This document shows, piece after piece, positions 32,136-43,932 of a stretch of DNA of 64,000 bases (position 1 is the stretch's first letter; each line of letters starts with the position of its first letter). The stretch comes from Symsagittifera roscoffensis (Eukaryota > Xenacoelomorpha > Acoela > Convolutidae), in assembly GCF_963678635.1 (NCBI RefSeq), contig NC_087062.1, positions 29,412,833 to 29,476,832 on the forward strand. Direction: 5' to 3'. A model generated the notes under the pieces. It made no database searches. It had not been told where the DNA came from and worked only from the letters and a program-made list of their open reading frames with translations. The position numbers and the translations under genes are program-made.

Positions 32136-32424
32136 TTTACGATTGAGTTTTAAAACCGGGACGTTTTTTTTTTTTTCAGAAAATCTTAGACTAGTCCTTA
32201 ATAAAAAAGTTGAATTTTTTTGAAATATTGGAACATTTTGAAAGTAAAATTGCCCTGTTATTTTTTTTTCAGAAAATTTTGAATTTATCTTCAATAACAA
32301 AGCCAAACCCTTTTTTGAAATCTGGAAAAGAAAATCTTGAAAGTAAATTTGCCCATCTTCATCATGATTTGGGTAGTTAAGTTTTAATTAAACTTATGTT
32401 TTAGGTTTAAAACAGCATGCTTTC

Positions 32425-32747
32425 AACACTAAAAAAAGTTTTTTTTAGACAATATAATCCACTTTTTAGACAATATAACCAATTTTTTTGGGTCCTTAGA
32501 AAATGCATTACAATCGATTTCATACAGATTCTATACAGATTCTATAGAAATTTTATACCGCAGTAAAATCCATTTTCTAGACTATATAATCGATTGTTCT
32601 GAACTGTATAAAGTTCCTATATTATCCATTTTAGTGTCTAATTGGGTATCATACAATCGATTTTTTACCAGTCGAAAATCTGTATAAAAAGGATTATAAT
32701 CGATTGCTCGATTGCAATCTTCTTTTTGCCAATGCGGGTAATACTGG
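32425..32747. mobile_element. AT-rich TIR element ending TGCCAATGCGGG
   Basis: The body is made of AATCGATT, ATAATCCA and GATTATAATCGATTG words as in the foldback element at 61920-63038. The right end TTTTTGCCAATGCGGG fits the CCCGCAY terminus shared by the elements at 6003, 39129 and 61920. The left end CAACACTAAAAAAAG is a poor match, so this boundary is tentative. No coding capacity. Confidence 0.4.
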
Positions 32748-32989
32748 TTTGGTTTTTCTTAATATCCGATGTTAGCGTTATAATTCACCGTATAATAAAA
32801 GTCGTTGTCAGTTTTCTTGATAGTTATGATAGAATTAATTTCTAAAGTACAAGAAGTAAAATGTTTGGACTTTTAGAAACAAAAGAAAGCATAAAAATAG
32901 TTGAAAAACTACTTCCCATACAACACGGATTTACGGGAATTTAGTCATTTTAGTGTACATAAATCATAACTGATTATCTTCCATCACCT

Positions 32990-34360
32990 CTCTGGTATTA
33001 CCGGCTCAGCCTAAATCGTCGAAAGTTTTCACATTTCCTACATTTTCGAACATTTATTACAAACATTTAACTCGTCGAACAATTACTACATTTTGCTGAT
33101 GGCCTCCACATCTGATGTAACTGCATCTCTCACGAACCTTTTTTTGCTACTTTCTCGTGCAAAGTGATTTTCTTGTCAAAAAATTAACAAAATAATCGTT
33201 TAATGTTTTTCCTTTTCTGTTTTGTTTTGTTATAATTCCTCAGTTGCGCCCCTTGAGGAGTCTTGGATATTTCTTTAAGTAATTTGGTCTCGTGTCTAGC
33301 CAGGTTGTTTGCCAATTTGATGGCTCCGCAGTTCGCTTTGTTTCCTTTTCCTTGTCTCTGTGAATTTGTTCGTTTCTATACCCAACCGTTTTCGTATCGG
33401 CTTTCAACCCAGTCGATGGCGGGCTAGATTCCCTTGAGCTATAGTTTTCCCACAGTCCAACACGTACCCTGTGTTCCTCCCATACAGCTCTTCATGTGAT
33501 TCGATAAACTGGGTTTCGCCAGGAAACCTCTTCACGTTCAATACACTGGAAGCTATTAGACTGCAAATTATGTATTTGCCTTTCGTGTTGTATCAATCCT
33601 CTTTTATTATTCAAGGCTTTCCGACTTTCCTTCTATTTGCAAGAAAACTTTGTTTCTTTTTCTGTTGCCAGGCTTCTCTTTGGTTCATCCCCTTTGTGCA
33701 GAACCTCTCTGGTATTACCGACTTAGCCCAATTCGTCGAATTGCAACACATATTGCTGATGGTAGAAACATGTCGTTTTCAACTTTGTCCAGCCATCACC
33801 AGCCTCTCATAGATGTCTCCAACAGTTCACTATAAACTGGCTGACTTATTTCGGCTCGGGGTTGAGTTTTAAGTAGCTCCCAAAAACCTGCTTCAAGATC
33901 TGAGCCGAAAATTTTGATTTCGCCCTTGAAAAATTTGATTATGCCTTTGAAATCCCACAGGAGTCTGCTGCTCTCGCTTATTTTGATAGAGGGGAAAGTT
34001 TTCGGCTCCTTCGCCTTGGCTGGGTAAGTCGGTCTTTTCCTATCTAACCTGGTGTGCATTTGTTTGCTTTACTTTTCCCCACAAGAAGGCAGCACACGAG
34101 CATTGTACATGCTTCCTTTTCCTCGAAGCACTCCTCCTTTTCTTAAGAACATAACTTCACTTCATTCGAATCGGTGCTTGCCGTGAATCGGTTTAATGTA
34201 TACATGGTCTCTCCGTTCAAAATTGCCTTAGCTACACTCCCATTTTTCATTTTTTAACACTTTTCATTGTTCGAGCAACAGGTTTTACAATCCCCAGCGT
34301 CTCCAGCTCTTTGCAATTTCTCTTCATACTGCTTAGATATTTGCTTTATGTAATATCGTT
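32990..34360 (-). pseudogene. Degenerate coding-like region, unidentified
   Basis: Base composition and minus-strand translation look protein-like in several shifting frames. The 33796-34059 frame (87 codons) gives KAKEPKTFPSIKISESS, WDFKGIIKFFKGEIKIFGSD and FWELLKTQPRAEISQPVY. Upstream in the minus sense (34060-34340) is CKTCCSNNEKC, GSVAKAILNGETMYTLNRF and KEKEECFEEKEACTMLVCC. A short block (CTCTCTGGTATTACCG ... TTGCTGATGG) occurs at both 32991-33104 and 33702-33762, the second shortened. It is upstream, in the same orientation, of the truncated gypsy element and might be its displaced 5' part. I cannot assign a domain. Confidence 0.25.
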
Positions 34361-34364
34361 CTTA

Positions 34365-34622
34365 ATGAAATTTTTGAAAAAGGTAGAAAAAAGGCGTTTT
34401 TGGGCCCTTTTTGGAAAACTTCGACCAAAAAATCGCACGCTCCACCCCTCAAAATTAGTATAGACAGGCGCCAAAAGCGCTTTTAGAAAAATTTTAGGGT
34501 CAGACAGCCAAAATGGATATCTCAAAATTGTACAAAGGGGGGACCCTTTGGGTCGGCAGGGGGTCCAATCCCTGAGGGGAGAAAGAAGCGTCAGAAACCC
34601 CCTCCCCTAAATCCGCTACTGA
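34365..34622 (+). mobile_element. hAT-type MITE, left-truncated
   Basis: Family landmarks appear in order: AAAGGCGTTTTTGGGCCC, CGCACGCTCCACCCCTCAAA, GGGGGGACCCTTTGGG, TCCAATCCCTGAGGGG and the degenerate right end CCTAAATCCGCTACTG. The left inverted repeat is missing. Confidence 0.75.
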
Positions 34623-34763
34623 TTCATATAACTTGAAACAACTAATTGGTTGGATTGTATTTTTCTATCACTTGAGTAACATCTCTACCTAGTCATAAAA
34701 ATAAAAACAGCCCGCAAACTTTTTTAGTTACAATCATCATCACGTATTTTGTTTCCATCGCAG

Positions 34764-35045
34764 TAGTGGCGGTTTTTCAAAAAAAATAGTAAAAATTTTG
34801 CGGACATTTTGTTAAGGACGATCAATTGATCAAATTTTTATTTAAGAAATGCCAAAAAAGACATTTATAGGCGTTTTTTGAAAAATTTTGACCACAAAAT
34901 TGCATTTTTCGGCACGGGCTCCCCCCTCAAAATGAATTATAATGGCGCCAAAAACGCCTTTAGAAAGTTTTTGAGGTTGATCAGCTAAACAAGGATGTCG
35001 TAAAGTTATACCAAAAAGGTGGGCCGTTTGGAAATATTTGGCAAC
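34764..35045 (+). mobile_element. hAT-type MITE, degenerate copy lacking the right end
   Basis: It starts near AGTGGCGGTTTTTC and carries AGGCGTTTTTTGAAAAATTT, CGGGCTCCCCCCTCAAAATG and GGCGCCAAAAACGCCTTTAG. It fades out after AAAAAGGTGGGCCGTTTGG. It lies 140 bp after the previous copy in the same orientation. Confidence 0.65.
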
Positions 35046-35565
35046 CAGAATTGCATCGCAGGTGTACACCCGTTTCAATTTTATGACTTCTATCTTTTTT
35101 TCTTCGAGAATTCCTCTCAGGCCAAAATCTGTGGCCTTATTTCTCTTTTACTCCTCTGATAGCATTTTGATATACCTACAAGTTCTCGACACAAACATTG
35201 TACACACAATGAAGTTTCAAACCCCCATTCATTTCTTACGAAACTTTCAATAGCTTCAAATCACTTGACTTATAGCAGATAGTTCCGATTTTTTGAACTC
35301 TCTCAAATCACTATAAACACCCTATTTTGATCAACTTTTCTGAGCCGCACAAGAGGATTATTGAAAAAACTGACCAAAAAAGGCGTTTTTTAGGAACTGG
35401 TATAGGGGCAATTTTAGTTCAATTATGCTAAGTCTTTGGTTTTGTCCGGGACCTGCTAGTTTGACCTTGTGATATCTATCTCCTCTGGCGTACACTGAAA
35501 AAAAAAGAGTGCAGTAGCCTCAAAGTACTTGATTGATACAGTTACCTCTTAATTGAACATATTAC
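35046..35565. other. Non-coding stretch
   Basis: No gene. A very short hAT-family scrap (CTGACCAAAAAAGGCGTTTT) is at ~35370. Confidence 0.4.
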
Positions 35566-36110
35566 CTCTCGTCTTTTCAGACCTAAATCATGGCGCTGCC
35601 AGCTGAAAAGCAAAACGGGCAGGTGAAGAACCCACTGAAATTTATATTGTTTTGGGATGCGAGGATGCCGCAGCCGCGTACATATTCAGAAGAGTAGCTA
35701 ATGAAATTCTACTGCGTAATCATTGCTATGTATGACATCGACTCGGACGATTTTTGCTAACGCCGCTGAAAACTTTAGAGATATATTGATCATGAATATG
35801 CGAGAAGCCGATTGCCAGCGAGAAGTTTCACAATCTACGAAGCCGCCCTAGGAACTTTATCGGATCGCATTATCATGTGAGAGGCGAGAGCGCACCTACA
35901 AGTCTTATACGGGGAACTGGCATCGTCAGCGCCGCACTTGACCATTAAACAAGAACCGGTCAGCAACATAAAAAGAGGAACGGGATACTTCCAAAACCGG
36001 GGGCGCGGAGGACAAGGAAACGCACCGGGGCAAACAGGACAGATAACCGGCGGTGTTAAAATTGTGACGCCTCAAATTTTACATTGAGGCATATTGCGAA
36101 TTGTCCCGCA
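35566..36110 (+). pseudogene. Gag-like retroelement remnant
   Basis: The GC-richer island starts with ATG at 35590 (MALPAEKQNGQVKN). In other frames it gives VLGCEDAAAAYIF, then TLSDRIIM and KQEPVSN followed by a Gly/Arg/Gln-rich tail (GYFQNRGRGGQGNAPG). The sequence of a Leu-Gly-x-E/D-Ala block, an x-DRII-x block and a Gly/Arg-rich nucleic-acid-binding tail is the layout of Ty3/gypsy gag proteins. Several frameshifts and stops break it, and no Cys-His knuckle remains. No pol follows on the plus strand. Confidence 0.42.
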
Positions 36111-38488
36111 AAAAGAGTTACATATTACGCGTGCCGATTTGTTTCCATGCTTCCCGATTTTTCACTTGAATTCCTTTGTTTCCGTTTTCAACATTTCATT
36201 TTAATTGTTCTTAAACTTTAGCCCAAAAAAAGACGACAAGAATTCTTGTAGTCTCGAGCCCTTTTGGATTCAAGATTATTAGAAACCTTTCTCGTTTCGT
36301 AATAATTGAAGACCTTCATTGGTAGCAGTGATCTTATTGAAAGGATATCATTGTCCAAATTGTCGTCATCTGCTTCGAGTATCGAGCCAATCAAGTAGTT
36401 TCATTGACCGTTTCCTTGACTGTCATATCATTTTTGTTATCATCAACTAAGCCACCTCGTGGTCAACAACTGTTTGCTCAATTTTCTGGTTCTCCTGTGT
36501 AAACCCTTCGTTTCAGCGCGGCTAGTTATTGAAAAAATTAGCTGGTCAAATTACCAATAAAGAGAAGCATTGGTAGTTGTTCCAATAAATGAAAATGGAG
36601 AAATCCTTTGTATTTGGGTGGGTTTTAGTTGGTTTTCCAAACATAAGCAGTTACCGCAAAAAAAATATCGGACTGGCTGGAAGACATATCATATTAAAGC
36701 CATTTTATTTGTGATTCAAACCATTTTATAAAAATTCCACAAAACATCCTCGTGTTGCGAAAAACAGGTTTGAAATTTTGAGCGAATAAGCAACCGAGCA
36801 GAAATGGTTATGCTTAATTTAGGCCAGTGACAAAAATTTATGGTTTAATTTAGTTTTAATCAAGAAAAATCAATTTATAGTGTTTTTCAACGCCATTTTG
36901 GCATTCAAAATTTCAAAAATTCTGGATTTTCAATATTTTTTTTCTAGTCACTTTGCTTTAAATAAACTATTCGACTTGATTTTTTTTATAATGGTTGAAC
37001 GTACCTAAGATTTAGTTTTTCATTCAGATTTTTAGTTTTCTTGTTTATTTGGATTTTGCTTTTCGTTTTTGTGGCAACTCTTCAATTTCTCTGACAAAAT
37101 TCTGTTGATTAATATTTCGTTGTTGGGCCCTCTACTGACTTCCTATAATTCATTTCCTGTTCGAAAATCGTCAAGTTTTAATACCCTTATCTGATGACCT
37201 CTTAATCATTTAGAACCGCATCACTCACAACCGCGTTGTTTATTATGAAATTTTTGCATAAAGTGAATTTCTTGTCCGATTTATAAGAAAATCAATTGCT
37301 TACCATTTTTCTTCTTCCATAAGCTTATTTTCTAAAATACGAGAAGACTTTTTTGTGTAATCAGGGTTCCATAACTGCATAAAACTGTCAACTTCATGCT
37401 GTATGATAACCAAAATTTCCAATAAATTATCTTGCCTCTGTGTTACAGTTTCAAGGAGTAATTTTTCAGTGAACAATTCTTTTAAATAAAACTTTGCAAT
37501 AAACTGAAGGAGAAAACGACTTTATAAAACTTCATCAAAAATTGTACAAAAAAGTTGGTCAATCAATGAGCTGCTTAAATTTGTGGCTCTTTTTGGCAGG
37601 CGGTCTTTTTTGTTTTCCAGCACACCTTTAACATCTATGAAGTTCCTTACTTTTCTTCGCTTTGCCAAGGGTGAAAAGAAATTTACATTAAGATCACTAC
37701 ATAATATATGTTGAATTTCAGGCCCTGGCAATAATACTTTCATATATTTTTGTAGACAATCAAAGGTCTCGTTTTTTAGCGAGCTTGGTGGAATGTGAAC
37801 ACAGGTTTTACATGTTTCTAGTTAATTTGAATTCTTTTAAGAACTGACAATGTTTGTATTTTTTTCCTGTTTTTTTGATAACATTGATGCCAGTACCTTC
37901 ATTTTGTATATATCAAACGCAATTGTAAAGAGGTTTATTTGCTCAAATTTGGATTGATTAATTTTCAGATTTATTTTTCAGCCAGGATTCTGTTAAAGAA
38001 ATGATATGTGGACGTTGGGCCAAACACTTCATTTTTTACTTCGAGTACGTAAAAAATATGTTGGAGTGATCTGATAAATTGTCAAAAACTGAAAAAAAAA
38101 ATAGAATCTGTGAACTCCATGGCTCTGTAAATCAATTGCTCTGTCTGAAAAGCAATTAAAGTTTGATTCATTTCTGCGCTGAAACAGCTGTTTACAGTGA
38201 AGATCTTGCTTTATTTTTTTTTATATAAACAATCAGAAAAACTGAAATTTAAAATTGTTTTTAATTTTGCTTACGGTTTTGTTTATATTTTTCTACTTTT
38301 TGAGAGTTTCTAGTGTTCATTTTCTTTAAAAAACACTTCAGTGTGTTTGTATAAACGACCATGCTTTGAATCGGCGAAAATCTAGCATGAAGAACAAAGA
38401 AGTAACGAAAGTAAAAGATATGTAACTGTACAAACCATGAGCTTCCCGAACCACTTAACTGATAGCAAATCACAAAACAAATCGAATA
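36111..38488. other. Non-coding stretch, nothing recognised
   Basis: AT-rich, with a 73-codon minus-strand frame (37522-37743) that lacks motifs. No repeat or element end seen. Confidence 0.5.
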
Positions 38489-38496
38489 AACAAGAT

Positions 38497-38813
38497 CAGG
38501 GGCGGATTTAGGGGGGGCCGGGGATGGGGGCGGACGCCCTCCCCTCAGGGATTCGACCCCCTGCCGACCCAAAGGGTCCCCCCTTTGATACTTTTTCAGA
38601 AATCCGTTTTTGGCCGACCAACTCTAAAATTTTTCTAAAGGCGCCTTCGGCGCCAATATATACTAACTTTGAGGGGGAGAGCGCGCTAAAAAAAACGCGA
38701 AAAAAACGCGAAATTTTTCGAAAAGTGCCCAAAATCGGCTTTTATGACTGTTTTTTTAAAAATTTGCCTGCGGCGCAGAAAATTTAGCCAAAATAGGGGC
38801 AAAACAGCCCCTG
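38497..38813 (-). mobile_element. hAT-type MITE with perfect 8-bp target duplication
   Basis: The ends are CAGGGGCGGATTTAGGGG on the left and CAGCCCCTG on the right. AACAAGAT lies directly outside both ends (38489-38496, 38814-38821). The element is 317 bp and inserted in the opposite orientation to the copy at 14408. Landmarks include TCAGGGATTCGACCCCCTGC, AAAGGGTCCCCCC, AAAGGCGCCTTCGGCGCC and GAGGGGGAGAGCGCGC. No transposase. Confidence 0.9.
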
Positions 38814-39128
38814 AACAAGATATCGTTCAGTTTAAACAGAGTTCTTGATAGGTGTAAGTTTGTGAAAAGTTATGTGTCGGTGATAAGCAATCAAGACTAT
38901 ACGACGTGTTATAAGTGGTGTTATAATCTTAAATAACAAGCTTAAGGGGTTATGTCTAAGTTTGAAAGTTTTTTACATTAGTTTTAAAGCCAATGTTTTG
39001 CGGAATATTTAAATTTGGTTGCCAAACTAATGTTGCGACAAATCCGAACAAAAACGCAGTCTTGTCTTTGGTTCTACGGCATCTCTCTAATTGTTTAGTT
39101 TTATTATTAAAACAAAAAGACAGCTCGT

Positions 39129-40145
39129 ACCGCGCTGAAAAAAAGATGGTTTCGGATTGATTTAAATTGATTTTGAAACATTCCAAACTGATATACAATC
39201 TGCACGTTAGGATTTGAACTGTATTTTTTGGGATTTGAACTAAATTTGGAATCGAATTAATTTGATCTTTCTTGAAAAGTTTGGATATAACTGTTCAAAA
39301 ACCAATATAAATCTATTTAGATGGATTTTCCAATTAATTGAAATCTAATCAAATCTTGCTAAAAACTATTAGAAACTACTAAAAAGACGCCTGAGCTGAA
39401 CGGAAAGTCTATTTTAAATCGATTTAAGCAAAAATCTATAAAAACAAATTTAAAAAGTGGTAAATTTTTATCAAATTAAGAGCTCAAAAATAAGCAATCA
39501 AGTTGTGGAAAAAAATTATCAAGAAAATTTCCAATGCCAATCAGATTTTGAGCTCAAAACAATTTTTAATATCATAGAAAAATATGGTGTAGGCCAGATT
39601 TTGAGCAAAAACCTATAAAAGAAATCATGAAAATCAATATAATCCAGTTTTTCCGCAAAAAACTACGTAACAAATTGACAAACGTTCATTATAAAAAAGT
39701 TATATGCAGTAAATTATTGGAACCTTATCAATTGCAAAATGAATTAGACTTGAAGCAATGCAAAATGAAGAGAAATTTGACTTTCCAAAACTGTTTGCTC
39801 AATATATTTTGCTACCAGATGTTATGAATGTAAATTTAAAAACGATTGGCAACGAATAAATCCAACGCAAATTCAATTGTTGACGTTTGAGAAAAATTGA
39901 TGTAAACTGGTTTAATTCGTTGTAAATCATTTAAAAAACAAAAACAGCTAAACATAATGGAACAACTTAAAACAAAAATGGAATTAAATGATTTAGAATT
40001 ATTTTTTATTGGTTTTTAGCTGGAACTTAAGATCAATTTAAGTTGATTCTAAGTTGATCCAAGCCCATCTTAAATTTTTGTATTGAATCTGCGCACTTTT
40101 TCATGCTAAAAATCTCAATCCCATCTAAATATTTTTTATACAAAA
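39129..40145. mobile_element. AT-rich TIR element related to the one at 5650-6003
   Basis: The left end CGCGCTGAAAAAAAGATGG is near-complementary to the right end at 6003. The interior is full of GATTTAAATTGATTTT and similar words. 40010-40140 (TTTTTAGCTGG, TTAAGATCAATTTAA, ACTTTTTCATGCTAAAA) aligns with 5810-5960. A short lysine-rich frame (39627-39827) inside has no motif. The right terminus is not preserved. Confidence 0.45.
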
Positions 40146-40302
40146 ACCGATCTTATTACTTTTTTGTAATAGCACGGTATATCAGGGCCAAACCAGCACT
40201 GCTGCAACAGTTTTCTATCTGTTTCAAAATTTTTGGTTTGAAAAATTTGATATATAACAAATTTCGAATTATTTTTTCCCGAACAACCAAAACAAAATAA
40301 TT

Positions 40303-40800
40303 GTTCCGACTTTGGAGGAAAGTTTGGAACATATATACTTGGGTTGGTTTTTTCATTCAGTTATTTTTCGACCATTTAACTCAATTTTTTGACGGAATTT
40401 TTTCATACCATCTGAAAACAATTTATGAAGAGCTCAGATTTATAATGATATTTTATCTGTGATTATTTTTTGTGAAATTACGGGATTTTGAACATTGCTA
40501 ATTTGGCATATTAGGAATAATTGGCGCGCGTTAAATTTCATGCTTATATTATGCTAAATTATGGTAAATTAATGCTGTCTAAATTGAATGGTGTACAGCA
40601 ATTTAGTCCACCAATTAAAACAATACGAGCCGCTAAAAACACTCTTTGTGGGAGATAAAATAAAAAAAATAGAAAAAAAACTTTTTTTCCCATTATTCCG
40701 TCATTATTGAATCAAAAAACGTTTTACTTTACCTTAATGGGCGGTCGGTACATTCAAATCTTCACCCTGATAGAAGAGCAGTTTTTTTTAGTGTTAACAT
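40303..40800 (+). repeat. Dispersed 'GTTCCGAC' family, fullest copy (~0.5 kb)
   Basis: Left end GTTCCGACTTTGGAGG, middle TTTGGCATATTAGGAATAAT then TGGCGCGCG, right end TTCACCCTGATAGAAGAGCA. It links the left-part copies (8000, 14831) with the right-part copies (31650-32135). I see no coding capacity and no clear inverted termini or target duplication, so the class is unknown. Confidence 0.7.
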
Positions 40801-41104
40801 TTGAGTCGGGTAAAGAGTTTATATGGTAAATGGGCTTGTCTAAATTCTATTTGAAATCATTTTGAGTCAATTGTTAAATTGTTCGCGTTGCGTTTTTTTG
40901 GCATCATATACAAAATCTTCAAACAGCGCGTAAACTACTCCAAAACATGAACAAAGCCAACTTTCAAGCGATCGTAACTTCCCCAAAAAGGATTACGTCT
41001 CAATTATATTTTTTAAATTCAAATCCGGGGAATGATTTATTCATTGCAGCATCAAAAATTTTGTTATAAACTAATATATCGATCGTCCAAATAGGTCTTT
41101 AAAA

Positions 41105-41233
41105 AACAAGACTGGCCATGTATCAAGGCGAAACCCTGAAAGCTTTGCCTGCAATTTTCGACCAACTGTTTTTGGTTGAAAAAATGACAAACGGCGCAAG
41201 CATAAATATTTCGTTTTCTTTGAAAGTCGGAAC
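41105..41233 (-). repeat. Dispersed 'GTTCCGAC' family, internally deleted inverted copy
   Basis: Read on the minus strand it starts AGTTCCGACTTTCAAAG (41233 downward) and ends TTTCGCCTTGATACATGG then CCAGTCTTGT (41105). Both ends of the family are present but the ~350 bp middle is missing. It is inverted relative to the copy 300 bp to its left. Confidence 0.65.
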
Positions 41234-41240
41234 TACAACC

Positions 41241-43567
41241 TTCACAAGCTGATATATTCTTTACTTTTATCCTCACTGTTTCCCTACTTTCTCCAATTTC
41301 AGCTACGGGAGCGGATCATGATGGGCCACAAAACACCGACCATTTGACGGTAGAGTCCAGAGACCTTGGATTCTACTTATATAGCTCCTCTGTGGATCGG
41401 AATCTTTCATGAGCTTCTCCGCTTTTTTCTTCCTTCCCAAGCCTTTTTTTAGATTGAACGCATTTTTTTAATTGTTAAGAATATTCTTGTAATCAAAGGC
41501 GGTATGAGGATTTCATCGAGGCGGAAGGGGGAAGAATGATTGTCGAAAGTTTCGAAAAATTTTGTCAGTCTTATTCTGAAAACAGTTATTATCATCGTAG
41601 AAACTTTGTTAAGTCATTAATAGAATAAGTTAAAAGTGATTTTCTAACTTTTCGCGACAAAAGTCATTTGCATTCACCGCGTGCCTTAGCTGATGGAGGA
41701 CCAAGTAATGAGTCACTGCTGATAGCTATAGACACTCGATAAATACGAGAGACAATTGCCATGTGATTCAAAATGACAATCGATATGAAGTAACGACAGT
41801 TTCAATATATTCAAGTTTCCATTAAAAATTAATTTTAAAAATGAAATGAAACATGCTTTTGAAGCTGCCAAAATAAACCAAATTTGACTTACCATACATT
41901 CAGCATTTAAAGTAACAGTAGTTGCAAATTAAATTTTGATTTACAGACGTTTTTTTTCGGGCAAATGTATTTGAAAATGATTCGGTTGAATTTGGTGAGA
42001 ACACCAGCCGCTGGAATTGATTTAGCTGAAATTGGTACTGTTCTTGAAGACACCCGGTTGTGTAAAGGTCAACAACATTCACAAACAAACAAACAATAGC
42101 GGAACAACAAACAGCATTAGAAATTGTTCAGCTGAAATTTCAAGTTATGAACAAATTTACCGGGTGAAAACATTTTGGAGGTCAGTTTTGGCAATTATTT
42201 CTACCAGGGAAGTTAATACCTTGAAACGTCAGCGAATTCATTCATGTCAACGGAGCAAAAACATTTTAATTAATGATGTTTTCTTCGTAACAGAACAAGT
42301 TTGTCAATACGAGAGGCCGTCTTAATGATTAGAATCACAAAATTAAACTCATTTACTGAAAGAAAAGTTTTTTATCGTTATCAGATTTGCGCTTTTACGT
42401 TTTGTCGGCAGATTTATTGGCTGCTCATGTATCATCTTCAAAATGTCAGTCAAAGCACTGCTGATTGAAAGTTAGAATTAGAAGCGATAGTAGAATTAGA
42501 ATTATATGGAAATTAGGGCAAGGTGACAATAATTGACGGGCGGGATTTTAGGGGAGCGAGAAAATGGAGATGAAAACAGAGCGAAATTGCTGGCAGCCCA
42601 AAAAATTATCATATTTCAATGCTGTATATAAATTACTTGGGCCAATAAACCCGAGCAGACTAAAATAAGACAAAAAATGGCACTATTGCTTGAAATTCGC
42701 AATGGAAAACTGATGAAGATGAATTTTTTAAACAAATTGATCCGGCTTAGCAAAATTGGAAAATGGACCTTTAAAAGTGAAAATACCAATCGTTTGTTTT
42801 AGCAGCGCTGCTAATAGCAAACTGATATATGCAAAAAGGGTCCAAATATTGAGATTTATGTGCTTTGGAAAGAAAGGATATTTTTCTTAATTACGGGGCA
42901 AAATAAGCTCAGGAGAAAAAGTGACATTAGTTTGGTTCATGTGTTCACGTCACTTGTTATAAATGTTAATCAAGCCAGTTGTAAAATGTACTTTTTGTAT
43001 TATTTTACAAGGTGCACTGGTCCATAATAGCACATGGGTCTACTGTGGTGTCTTTCCCTCTGGCAGGTATGAAAAATAGAGAGAAATGAGGGGGAAAAAA
43101 AAGGAAAAAACACAAAAAAAATAGAAAAAAGGAAAAGAAAATGTGGGAAAACGTGAATGGAGATGAAAAGAAAGCAGCAGCGAGTGGGGTTCACTCATTT
43201 TCAATCTTCCTTTTTCTTTCTGCAATCTGAGCCCGCGGGTTATAAGCAGTAGTGATGAATTAATTCATCTGCAGAGTTCATTACGAACAAGGGCAGCAGT
43301 AGTCCCGATTTTAAGAATTGAAATCGCTCCTTGCCGGCTGAGCCCACCTTGTTGATGTTCAGTAGAGTCCCGGAATAAGGGGCCCAAAATATACCCAAAT
43401 TGGACAAAAAGGAGGAGCGCTATAGCTTTGAAACTGGCAGATCAAGTTAAACAAACCCAAAAACAAAAGGGAAGTGACCCGACCCGGTATGAAATTATAA
43501 CAAAACAACTACTCAAATATGCCTGCAGTTGCCAATTTAAATAAGTTAATTATTGAATACTTTTTTA
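41241..43567. other. Non-coding stretch
   Basis: No gene or element supported. A 97-codon plus frame (42032-42325) is motif-less. A purine-rich tract lies at 43075-43190. Confidence 0.5.
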
Positions 43568-43575
43568 CTTTTGTT

Positions 43576-43924
43576 CAGGGGCGGATCTAGGACTTTTTCG
43601 AGGGGGGGGGGGGGGGGTTGTCAAGAGTTTTGTCGACCTTTTTCTGAGCTCTTCCAAACCAAATTAAAGACCCCATTTTGACCAAATTTTTGCGCCGCAA
43701 GCAAATTTTTGAAAAAACAGGCCGAAAACGGGTATTTAGGCACTTTTTATGTTTTTGACCAAAAAATGCGTTTTTTCTGCGCGTGATCTCCACTGAAATT
43801 AGTATATACTGGTCAGCCGAAATTTGATGTCTTAAAACAGCACCAGGTACCCTTTGGGTCGGCAGTGGGTTTAATCCCTGAAAAGAAAAGATGTCCGACC
43901 CCCACCCCCCTAAATCTGCCCCTG
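43576..43924 (+). mobile_element. hAT-type MITE, imperfect 8-bp target duplication
   Basis: Ends are CAGGGGCGGATCTAGG and CCTAAATCTGCCCCTG. Flanking octamers CTTTTGTT and CTAATGTT match at 6 of 8 positions, consistent with a decayed target duplication. A run of about 17 G lies just inside the left end. 349 bp, no transposase. Confidence 0.82.
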
Positions 43925-43932
43925 CTAATGTT

